DNA of 64,000 nucleotides, taken from Cristatella mucedo. Its lineage: Eukaryota > Bryozoa > Phylactolaemata > Cristatellidae. The notes beneath the pieces were generated by a model. The model made no database searches, was not told the DNA's origin, and worked only from the letters and a program-made list of their open reading frames with translations. Every line of letters begins with the position of its first letter. Within the stretch, counting starts at the first letter, position 1. The stretch lies in assembly GCA_009760855.2 (NCBI GenBank), contig WPIO01000001.1:22552001-22616000 (forward strand), written 5' to 3'. Of the stretch, positions 53,860 through 64,000 are shown in pieces. The position numbers and the translations under genes are program-made.

Positions 53860-54149
53860 AGGGTGCGGCGGCAGACTTGAGTAACCGGGACGACCAGCAG
53901 TAGCTTCCTGTGCTGGTTTAGTGCGTTGTCATCTTTGTTATTTCCCGTCTTCCTTTCTGTCTTCTTATGCAAGCTCGGGTAAGCCGTCGGTGAGTGCGTG
54001 CCGCTGTCCTTCTGCGGTTTCAGCCGATAGACAAGGCGTTCGCAACTCACTTGTCAAGTGGTCGTTTCAAGTCCTGCTGCAAACAATTCTTAGTTGCCAG
54101 CTGCAAGCATAAGCGATAAGTTTTGGTGCTCTGCTGCCGCTAGATGCAT

Positions 54150-54200
54150 GCAAATGCAAGCTTACATAGAGATTTAGTTCTATGAGGGCACCGTGCGAGT
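54150..54200 (+). mobile_element. Short SINE-A/L2-A tail
   Basis: ACATAGAGATTTAGTTCTAT and GAGGGCACCGTGCGAGTGTC resemble the shared 3' end. Too short to assign to a family. Confidence 0.4.
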
Positions 54201-54206
54201 GTCTGA

Positions 54207-54797
<591 letters not shown>

Positions 54798-55252
54798 GCA
54801 TAAGGTCAAGGTGATCTGCCTGAACGATGTCCAGCTGGAGCGCGCGGCGTCGTGCGCCGTTTTTGTGCACGTCTGCGAGACCGACAACGCGGAGCGCAGC
54901 GCGGCAAGGATCGCCGCGTCCACAGCCGTCGGCGATGCGAGCGGCAGCGACCGCGGAGACCGACTGCCTGCCTGCCGGATGAGTTGGTCACAGTCGCGCT
55001 ATGAGCAGCCCCCTACGGTTGCGAACGCACCAAACTCGGCGGCGATCCGCGATTGTGTCGCCGTCGACCGACAGCCCAGAACGAGGCTTCGCTGCGCTCG
55101 GGTCGGCGTACCTGTGCTAGACCTAAAGGAGAAATACAGTCAAGTCGCGTTGGGGCGTAGGTTGGTGCGTAATTCGTTTCCCTGGTGGTTCGGAGCGGGC
55201 GAGCGAACGCCGAGACATGCTTCTTCTAGTTTCTACTTAGCAGGCGCTGAAA

Positions 55253-55528
55253 CAGGGGCGGAGCCAGGGGTCAGACGAAATAGCGCCCTCCACGGACAGA
55301 AGAGGAAGTACTTACATATCCCGCGGCAAATTTCCCCAGGACCAAGGGACCGGAGCAGTGCGAAGACGCGAAAGGAACGAATCGAATAGATTTTGATTTC
55401 TCATAAACTGCATTGTAAGCTGTGCCATTGAGCCTGGTGCTCCCTGGCCCCCAACTTGAAAATCCAGGCTCCTTACCCCCCCCCCCCCCCCCCCCCCCGC
55501 CCATCTGAAAATCGTGGCTCCGCCCCTG
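55253..55528. mobile_element. hAT-type MITE with 8 bp imperfect target duplication
   Basis: Left end CAGGGGCGGAGCCAGG and right end CGTGGCTCCGCCCCTG are inverted, with 14 bp matching exactly. The flanks CGCTGAAA (55245-55252) and CACCGAAA (55529-55536) match at 6 of 8 positions, fitting the 8 bp duplication of hAT transposons. No transposase is encoded. A poly-C run is at 55476-55498. Confidence 0.8.
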
Positions 55529-55536
55529 CACCGAAA

Positions 55537-56470
55537 GTGTAAGCTCCGAGGTTAGATCTTGAGTGCTCGGTAAAGGAGATGCCGTCGCGACTAAGGGCAG
55601 CAGTAGACGCCTCGGTTCACATTCGTTTGCTTCCGGTAACTTCTCAGTGACTAGCTAATTCGCATAGCTCAAATGCGTCATTCATTTTAAAGTTCAAGCT
55701 GCCGCGTGGACCACTCGCACGCACGCGGGGGGGGGGCCGACGCACCGCCAACCGTAGTTCCTGGCGATGGCTTTTTCTGGGTTTTTGCCTTGACCCAAAG
55801 TGAAAGGCGTCGGCAATGCGGACCGTCCGGACGTGGTTGATGGCAGAAGAAGTTGTCACCTCAAAGTTGCCATCTCGAAACAGGCTAGCGTGTCGTAGTC
55901 GAAAGTGAGAACACTCTCGCGAGTGCAAAAATGGCAAGTATTCAGATATTTTGGCTATGGAATTATGTCTTATTAATAGCGCAGTAACTATTCCTTTTTT
56001 CTATTTACTTAGCGCCATACCGTGTAGTAATCGCTCTATGCGCAAGCCAGTGAGCTGCGGTCCTTAGCAGCGCATCTAATTCCCCGTGAATCTTCACTGC
56101 TTCCAGCTCTGCTGCAGGAGCGGACAGCGAGCAGAGCTTTACTGGACCTAGGCGATAAATTTCCGTGCGAGGCTGTCACTTTAATGAGGCACGTGAGAGC
56201 TTCAAGTATTGGCTGAGTCCTAGCTGTGCGATTCACAAATTGCATTTGGTTTTGCGATTGCAAATTTAAGACAGTATCAAGAAAATGATAAATAGTGATG
56301 ATAAAAAGTGTGTGCGAAACACCAGAAATAAACTCCTTGTTGGCGCATCGCATTTGCCTGAAACCAAGCGTTTCGACTGACCAGTGATAGTATGCGCGAT
56401 TTTAGAATGCATTAGCGCGTAAAGATAAATTCAGGCTGGCTGAGCAAATGCTGCTAGAAAAAGGGTGGGC
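55537..56470. other. Unassigned DNA
   Basis: Overlapping frames at 55644-55937 and 56036-56353 on the minus strand show no motif. A G9 run lies near 55728. Confidence 0.3.
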
Positions 56471-56486
56471 ATTTAGCATCGAAAGC

Positions 56487-56722
56487 CGGCCGCTGAAGCG
56501 GCCAGTTTCGTTTGTGCTGCGCGACGCGTCGACCGCTGCTTGCGCAGCCGCGTTCAGACGCGCCTCAACAGACGCTCTCGCTCACTCGGTTTGCCTTGTC
56601 ACCGTCCGATTCAAAAGCAGCAGTGCCCGTGAGAGCAAAGCCGCAAGCGATCAGTCGCGTCGTGCGCTCACAGCCAGCGCCGACGCGCTCAACCGCCAGG
56701 CGACCGCTTAAGCGGCCGCCTG
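56487..56722. repeat. GC-rich segment bounded by similar 16 bp palindromes
   Basis: GGCCGCTGAAGCGGCC near 56488-56503 and GCGACCGCTTAAGCGGCCGC near 56699-56718 are each dyad-symmetric and resemble each other. The ~200 bp between is CpG-rich and open in several frames on both strands. It could be a small inverted-repeat element. Confidence 0.35.
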
Positions 56723-57049
56723 AAACGTGTACGCGCCGACCGCTAACCCGTTCGCGGGAGCGGTCACACAAGACGACAGCTTGTTACCGTAGCTAGCCAA
56801 GTCCAACACAGCTCTTCCAGATCGACAGCATTTACGTGCCGCAGCTCGGGAGACGCAGAGCGCTTCCAGCCAGGCGGCCGCAAGGTTGTCAGTTACACAG
56901 TATAGACCATGTGCAGACCAAGACAGCAGAGACACAGGTCGGCCGCGTCCCAAACCGGGCGCTACGGACAACCAGGCACTAAAAAGAGTTTTTCTGAGGA
57001 CATGCTTGAGTAATTGAGTCGATGTTATGATGCGTGCATGACTACCAAT

Positions 57050-57420
57050 AATCTAGGAACGAAGACTGGAGCGAGATAATAAAGGAACAGACATAAACGT
57101 AAGCCACCGGTACTCAAAATTGGTGCGCTGATTGATGGGAAGCCGGTGCAGATTGGTTAAAAGTGGTGCACGTAGCAGTTGCGTTGTTCGCAACAAACAA
57201 CTTTGCTGCAGAGTTTTACACCAATTGCAAGCATATTATATTATTGTGCAGGAAATAGAGAAAGTGGCGAATGACGCAGATGCATGCTTCCGTCAGCCGC
57301 TTCTTTGGTGCCTGCTGTTAGTTACCCATCGTTAAGAGAAACGTCGTGGATACAACGTCTCAAAGACTAAGCTGCACCTAGACTTAACCAAAGTCCGATA
57401 GGTTACTCATCCTTCCTCAA
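57050..57420 (-). mobile_element. Old diverged L2-type LINE fragment
   Basis: GGTGCGCTGATTGATGGGAA, GCCGGTGCAGATTGGTTAAA, AGTGGTGCACGTAGCAGTTG, CTGCAGAGTTTTACACCAAT match, in order, the reverse of the L2 C-terminal ORF (LPVKQ...HLLADLHW...VQNSA). Confidence 0.6.
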
Positions 57421-58277
57421 ACAGAGCTTGATTAGTAAGACATTGGTAGTACTGTGCGAATAAAATTAATAAGTATAACGCAAAAGCGTCGGGTTGAACC
57501 TTGCTAGTAGCAGACGAACGGCTGCACAGCCGCGTTACCTACTCCCCCCACCCCAAAAAGAGCACGCATACCATAGGTTTGGACTTTTTGAGGCAGCTGC
57601 ACTAGAAAATTACTGTGGCCTTAGAAAGACCGTGCCCTTATCAGAATCTTATTTTTGTACAACCACAAATCAGCCCACACTTTATTGTTTTACAGAAATT
57701 CATCCGGTGGCTTTATCAGATAGCTGTTAAAACTAGTTAATAATTAAAGTTTACCTCAGTATAAGAAAAGCTAAGAATGACCGGCAATTTATAAATAAGA
57801 ATTGATGAAATTTTGCATATTTAAGGCACGAAACACCGCGGTGAATATATGACATTCTAAAATCTATTACATTTGAGTTACACGAGCTTTCAGTTAGTCA
57901 TAATGGAATTGGAGCTTCCATAATAAAACGCGGTGCCAAGGATCCCTGATTTAATTCCAGAGCGCATATACCGGGGTGTTTGATGAGGCCTTTTATTTTT
58001 ATAAGAGTAGACTTTGTATAAGACTATTATAAGTAAAAGCATACCTTGCGACCGACTGACTGTTCGCGATCTTGCCTTAAATTCTACTCACGTACAGCAT
58101 ACCATGAGGGCCAGCCACATTTCAGTCATTTGATCAAGTGATTGGGTGAATTGATCTTCAAAAACTCTAAATTCAAAAAAATTTATTCAAGCACCTTGCG
58201 ATAGTTATAAGCTACCGGTTACCATTACTTCGCTGAAATTATACAGTTTCGCTAGCATAATAATCTGTGAATCACGT
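57421..58277. other. Unassigned AT-rich DNA
   Basis: A frame at 57494-57730 has no motif. Nothing else seen. Confidence 0.3.
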
Positions 58278-58315
58278 TATATATATATATATATATATAT
58301 ATAACTATGTTGTTA

Positions 58316-58357
<42 letters not shown>

Positions 58358-58376
58358 ATATATATATATATATATA
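58278..58376. repeat. Interrupted (TA)n array
   Basis: Three TA runs separated by ACTATGTTGTTAG and TGTTGT. Confidence 0.9.
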
Positions 58377-58734
58377 ACTGATAGCGGTCAGAAATCGTAG
58401 CGGGTAACAACTTCTAGCAAGCAGTTATCAAATGAATTCTAAAGGCGAGTTGCAGGTGCGTAATCGATTTAACTCTTATTCTATTATAATTTACCTTACT
58501 GTAATGCCTAAGTATTATGTACCATTTAGGATTGCTATATTCTTTTAAACTAATATCAGTCTTAGAAATATTGACTCTCTACAAGCTGCTTAGATAAAAC
58601 GGAGCATTCCCGGTGATTAACCACTCGTGGTCTGTAACGGCGCTTGCACTGTACTCATCCTTGTCGGTGTAGCATCGCGACCTGTAGCTAGCAATTTTTT
58701 TCTTCCTCGCCGCAAGCTAGATTAAAATAGCTAA

Positions 58735-58790
58735 TGCTCTTCTGCCTCTATACAGTCATATTTAAGGCTGTTGAATCAGCTGATCTGACC
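58735..58790 (+). mobile_element. SINE-B tail fragment
   Basis: GCTCTTCTGCCTCTATACAG and AAGGCTGTTGAATCAGCT resemble the last ~50 bp of SINE-B. No head is present. Confidence 0.4.
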
Positions 58791-61695
58791 TTCTTTTCAT
58801 TAATTTTCTGAGTAACTATGACTGCAAAACCAACCCGACCACCTGGAATATCCGTCGTGCAGGACAAGCTCCCGTTTACAAAATTATCCGTGCAAATTCA
58901 ACCCAAGCACATCGATCATCCCTCTTTTCGTACCAATCTACGCATCTACTACGTTGGCCAGTAGTTGTGCTTTCCTTCCTTCTGCTGAAGGGGCGATCGC
59001 ACATATTGTTCTCTCAAATATAAACTTCTAGTGAGAAATTGATTGGTTATGCCAACACTACAAGTGTGAGGACCCCTTGGGTCATTTGTGAGACGATTAA
59101 TAATTTTTAAAGCTAGGCGTTCACATCCCATTGATCCCAGTAGTCAATAGCAGTGGCTTCAAATGAGCTTTTTTGCCTACAATATTTGTTGAATTCACAA
59201 TTTGAGCGGAACCTGCCACGCGCATTTGTTCTGCTTTGATAGCTTTCATTATTAACTAAGCATGAGTTGCACTCACGCAGAATTGCGTACATGTTTTCAC
59301 TGAGATCATCTAGACTTACCAACAAAATACGTTCGAGCCCCGTAAACTGCAATTTCTGGCATCTGGAATATCGTGCGACGCAGCCATTTTAAGTAAGTGA
59401 CAGCATTTCATCTAATAAGCCCATTGTTTATTGGAAAAACCTGCTAAGAACACAAATATGCACTTCTGCACGATCGTACGGCTTACTAGACGCTATTGGT
59501 ATGCGATACGGCCAGGAGGGGGAGTGCTTAACCAGCTCCAGACCAAGTCTGCCCTCCATGACCAGGCTGAGGGTACGAAGCTTCGAGAGAAGGCTTTCTC
59601 TCATGGCAGTTCGATGGGAGTTTTCAGTACGTCTCAGCGTGTCCGCAGCATGCCGTCGTTGCCCAAATCACATAACCACACGCTTCTGAAATGATTGCAC
59701 TCTGTCATTCCTGGACAGCGAAGCCGTTTATCGATGAAATGAGGAACCTTATTCTGAGACGGTTATTAGTGCTGGGATCACGCCGCGTCGACCGAAGTGT
59801 CTTGCATATAGATTCTCACTGTAGTACTGCTCAGATTCCCCTGTTGTTTTCTGGCGCGGACGATTGTGTTATAGAGTAATGAAAGAAATCAAGCCATCAA
59901 CTCTTCTGTGCTAACCCCGAGATCGTCACGTGTCTATGAGCCTGCACAACAGGGACGATGGAGTATCGGAGGAAATAAAGCATTACGGTACAAATCGGTA
60001 AACATTTCTCGATAATAAGTTGATCAATTGTGCAGAGCAATAAAGGTAATATCTGCTAATGTGGCTTTTTTCGTCCCGATTTTGACACTTGATAAGCTCA
60101 TGAAAAATCTACATAATTTGGTCACGTTTGTTAAGTTGCTTCAAAAAATATTCCATCAGCTTACTTTGACTGCTTTCACGTGCTATTATATGTCTTCATG
60201 GTGTCAAACACCCGAAATGCTGCTGTGCTACACAATCTGGAAAATAGACTCTGGTGTGTGTGTCACCATTATTATTTTGTTTGCTCACATGCAGCAAGTC
60301 AGCGACAATCAATTCATGCGAGTTCAGTACCAAATGTTCAACCCGAATTTGATTAAAAAGCCGTGTATCTAGGCATGCCATTCGGATTTGGCTCGAGCAC
60401 GTAATTGTTTCTTCAATGCCAAAACAAAAGCATTTCTATTCACTGCAGCTAAGAACTCGCACTAGTAAAGCTCTTTTGTGTACTTAGGTCTCCGCCCGTC
60501 CAGCAGCTTAAGTAAGCAGTGCCAGGCTCCTAAAAAACCCTGCCATGCCGAGTTTTTACCTTTAGAACACTTTCTTTTGTGAGCACCAACCACCATCGGT
60601 TTAAGCCTCGATAGTGAATTAATCATCGGGCTCATCACACCAGCAACTAATGAATGATTACTCTTTCATAATAAGCTGTTTAAAGAGTTACTTTCGAAAG
60701 GGCTAATTATTTCAAATTCATGAAAGTTCTTTCTTATAGTTTGACTGATTTTAGTCTTCACTTATTTTTATTTCTCTTTTGGAGGTGCTTTAGAATTTCT
60801 CCTTATCTTTGTCACTTCACGTTTCCGTTTTAATCTATTTAGCTAGCGGTGGATGTGTACCCTGTCAGAATTGATTTTGTTTTGTTCTATGGCAGAAATT
60901 TCTATTTGTGCGCTTTCCGGTTGATGTCGCGCTTTTACGGAAGTGCAAGCTACGAGAGTGCCACCAGCAGCGAAAGCTGTCTCTTTTGATCCGTAATCCG
61001 TCACACGGCTCCTGCTGTAATATCCGTCACCAAGCAACAGGCGTCTACAGATCTTTCGCTCTGCACTCCGGTTGGTTCGACCGGTTAATAATTTCCTAAG
61101 CCGAATACGCAAAAATTAAAGCTGTTCAAGACTTCAAACGCTTCTAGTCACGTTTCGGAGAATTACAGACCCGACTTCTTTGCTAACTATTGACTACCAC
61201 GACACAATAATTTAAAATCCTTACGCCTTAAATGTCTTACTAATTTTTATTGCATTTTAATGAGTTTTGGTGAATCTCGTTTTGCTAAGTGTAAACTAAC
61301 TAAGCTGTGATAACAGATTACCTCGTATTTAGCTCAAAATAATTGTTCACCTGAAAAAATGCAATTAAAATTTTAGGTAGATAGGGTTTGCGTCTGATTT
61401 CACTTCTTTCTAAAAGTGTAATTATTTTAAATTCTATGGCGCACAAGTCAGCGAAGGATGAGCCAGTACTGTCAAATTTTTTAAGGTAAGGAGATTATTC
61501 AATTTATTTTGTAGATTAAACGTACACAGTAATTCTAGATGGTAAACATAGACCTGTTTAGGCAGTGGCCATCTATAATAAAGAAACAGCTAGTGCAAAT
61601 TCGGTTAGCTTTCTCACGCTTGCGAACACTTCCAGTACCTTTTCAAAGTGATTGTGGCGTCATCACTATCACTTCAATAGAAATATCATTACTTC
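58791..61695. other. Unassigned AT-rich DNA with weak open frames
   Basis: Short frames at 58949-59352 (minus), 59431-59879 (plus), 60028-60372 (plus) and 60843-61112 (minus) lack recognisable motifs, good starts or splice support. No repeat family seen elsewhere in the window was found here. Confidence 0.35.
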
Positions 61696-62142
61696 ATGTC
61701 CTTAATCACTAAGCTTCTGGTTCCTCTTTTGGCAGCCGTTGTCAAATGGAGCCAGCTGGCATTCCGTTGCTGTACGTCGGCCTGGCGACGGGATGCATCT
61801 ACCGACGAGCGAAAGTTGTCGAGTCGTCAGTTCTGCGAGCTCGAAAGTTGCCCGCAACGCGATACATCTGACCAATCAGCACACAGCACTGTCACTCGCC
61901 TCACTTCCAGGAGCCGCGCTCATTTCACGCAGGTTTCCTTCTTCAACTATGAGTTACAGAGTACAGCAGCTGAGCTGCAGCCAAGAAATCGGGATGCCAT
62001 TTTTGGCAGTGTTCCGGCAATCTTCATCCAAGCACCGTCGACAGAAAACTTGCTCCTCCAGGACAACGGCTTTTCAAATTCAAGTATCGCTGAACTACAT
62101 CTACTTCAAACGCCCAAGATAGATTTGCAGCTTAACTGGTAA
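61696..62142 (+). CDS. Candidate ORF or terminal exon, 148 residues
   Basis: An ATG at 61696 opens 148 codons to TAA: MSLITKLLVPLLAAVVKWSQ is hydrophobic and could be a signal sequence. The rest is polar (FFNYELQSTAAELQPRNRDA, STENLLLQDNGFSNSSIAEL). A second plus frame is open over 61739-62122, so the frame is uncertain. CCTCTTTTGGCAG at 61723-61735 is a good splice-acceptor sequence, so the true feature may be an exon starting at 61736. No family recognised. Confidence 0.3.
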   Translation: MSLITKLLVPLLAAVVKWSQLAFRCCTSAWRRDASTDERKLSSRQFCELESCPQRDTSDQSAHSTVTRLTSRSRAHFTQVSFFNYELQSTAAELQPRNRDAIFGSVPAIFIQAPSTENLLLQDNGFSNSSIAELHLLQTPKIDLQLNW

Positions 62143-62789
62143 CCTTCAAGTGTTCGCTAGCATCTACCTTCTGTTAAAAGCAATTTTCATACAGCTTTGT
62201 AAGTGTCCTACTTTCACGGCCTCGGAATTCCGACATAATTGCAGGTCTATAAATTTCCATGTTCGACGATCATTGCTTGGCGTTCAGAGATATCTATATT
62301 TAGCATGGAAAATGCATTTCGAGCTTTTTTAATAAGCAGCATGGTAAATAATACTGCTTCATTAAAGCAATTTTAAGTAAAACAAAATAATTTAAGTGAA
62401 CATTTTTAGGTAAACATCTTGCTACTACAAAAGAGAAGTTGACGTGGAAAGCAAGATCGGCATGAATGACCTTGACTCAACAAGGCCTACCTCACCAATG
62501 ATTAATTTTTCTCGTCACCGGCTTAGTTTCAATTTCATCCAAAGGCTCAAATTTCGAGAAATGAAAATAATATAAATATTTGAATTAAATATGTAAATAC
62601 AAACACGTTTTTCAAACGGTGTGTATGTATGAGTACGTGCGTGTACTGAGTACCCATACGCATGACATTAATCTGTGGCACCGAAAGAAAGCTTAGTAAT
62701 TGTCATGATCCGGTGCTTTATAGACTCTTTGACGCCGCTTTCTAGATACATCTTCTTTAATGTTGGTAATATTGCCAATGAGTTGTGGA
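62143..62789. other. Unassigned DNA
   Basis: AT-rich, no feature seen. Confidence 0.3.
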
Positions 62790-63622
62790 ATCTGCACGAA
62801 ATCTAGGTGTCGTTCTAAAGTGACCTGTCATTAGACGACCACATCAGCTCCACAATCAAATCTTCCTGCTTTCACCTACATAACATTGCTAAAATTCGGG
62901 CTTGTTTAGATAAGGATACTACGTCCAAGTTGGTCGATGCATTCGTGACATCCCGTCTCGACTTCTGCAGCTCACTGCTTACTGGCCTACTGGCATGTGC
63001 AATCCGGCGCTTACAGCCAGCTGGTGCAAAACTCTGCAGCTAGGCTTGTCTGTCGTGAGCGTCGCAGTCGCCACATTAAACCAGCTCTGATCCACCTGCG
63101 CTGGCTCCCAGTCAAAGAACGCTTCCCTTCATTCTTTGGCTCCATCCTAACTATCAGATCGACTCCCTCACCGGGCTAAGCATCCTACCACTCGCTTTAT
63201 GGAATCTAATTATTTACTTATACCTCGTACAAACTTAATAACCTTTGGAGACCGTTCCTTTAGTTCGTATGCTCCCAAAGCCTTTATCTCACTTTCAACT
63301 TGCGTCACGACATTTCCCGACTTGACCACATTCTAGAAGAAACAAAAAACTCTTCTATTTATCACAGCATTTATTGGATCCCTGTGATTCGTCCTTTATT
63401 TGCTTATACGTGCTGACACAGTGCATGCTGTCACTAACCATACTTGCATGCTGATCCAGTGTATGTCACCCTAACCATGTTATTCTTGTTGTTTATTGAG
63501 CATGCTTTCACTAACCATTCGATCTTGCTTCCTTTGCAGCAAATTTAAAGCGCCTAGAAAGAAATTGAGTTCTCTGAGGGTGCTAAATTAGATTTATGGT
63601 TATTCCTATTATTATTATTATT
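62790..63622 (+). mobile_element. L2-A LINE, 5'-truncated
   Basis: The copy begins at GAAATCTAGGTGTCG (the RNLGV motif), continues through a HLHNIAKIRACLD-type segment, VDAFVTSRLDFCSSLLTGLL, NSAARLVCRERRSRHI, the C-terminal block, UTR, GAAAGAAATTGAGTTCTCTG and (TTA)n at 63605-63622. Confidence 0.88.
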
Positions 63623-64000
63623 TGCAGTGCACTCTTTTCTCTCTGTCCTTTTCTGCCTTGTTACTCTGCCATATAAAAGTCACGTTGGGACGAGTGAAGA
63701 GAATAAATTTTCTGGGCTTTCATTTTATTTATTGCTTTCACTAATATTTCAGAAGATACTTTGCCTCTAACGTTAAAAGCAATGACTTTCTGCGAGCTTT
63801 AAAATTCGAGCCATTTGTACTTTTGCATCCGTTAAAAAACATAGAAAGCTTTCCTAGTTTAAATGGTGTGATCCATTGAATCTATAAATAAGCCTGTTTC
63901 TCTCTTTACCGTACGCATCAGGCAAGAGCCTATCAGGTGTTGTATGCTCCGCACGTGAGATGAATACTTGTCATGCAATATAGCAGGAATCAGCGGAAAA
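63623..64000. other. Unassigned DNA at window end
   Basis: No feature seen. Confidence 0.3.

Overview
This 64 kb window is animal nuclear DNA from an invertebrate metazoan. It has spliced genes with GT-AG introns, CpG-rich patches, RNA-polymerase-III-derived SINEs, L2/CR1-type LINEs, hAT, MULE and pogo-like DNA transposons, and many microsatellites. I cannot fix the phylum: a chelicerate or a lophotrochozoan would both fit. There is no sign of operons, phage or plasmid DNA.

One gene is secure. It is a four-exon MTERF3 homologue (mitochondrial transcription termination factor 3), plus strand, 18533-25459. All splice phases agree and the assembled product is 358 residues. Its third intron is 5.6 kb and filled with transposon remains. 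Several other intron-free coding-like stretches are listed as low-confidence candidates (5366-5665 minus, 9560-9808 minus, 13136-13387, 13452-13876, 43596-44093, 46721-46912, 49249-49545, 53668-53859, 54207-54797, 61696-62142). I recognise none of them by family.

Most of the window is repeats. 0-4.4 kb: a broken MULE/FLYWCH transposase, a SINE, a decayed transposon-type ORF, and a minus-oriented block of a ~170 bp satellite. 5-13 kb: a candidate gene, two L2-A LINEs, and nested copies of a second LINE family (L2-B). 13-18 kb: candidate exons, a SINE-B, a hAT pseudogene and CT-rich arrays. 18-26 kb: MTERF3. 26-32 kb: a nearly whole hAT pseudogene and another L2-A. 33.6-41.8 kb: a plus-oriented satellite with ~1 kb higher-order units, invaded by L2-A, SINE-A, SINE-B and L2-B. 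42-51 kb: one good orphan ORF, an element with C-rich terminal inverted repeats, and old LINEs. 51-57 kb: CpG-rich DNA with a pure array of about 41 CCG triplets and a hAT-type MITE. 57-64 kb: AT-rich DNA ending in another L2-A.

The repeats are connected. SINE-A ends in the same hairpin-forming 3' sequence as L2-A, so L2-A probably supplied the reverse transcriptase that spread SINE-A. SINE-A and L2-A copies are inserted inside L2-B copies, which gives a relative order of activity. The most unusual structures are the higher-order satellite with a dyad-symmetric core, the GGACATT-rich inverted-repeat element, and a 68 bp block present twice without a mismatch.
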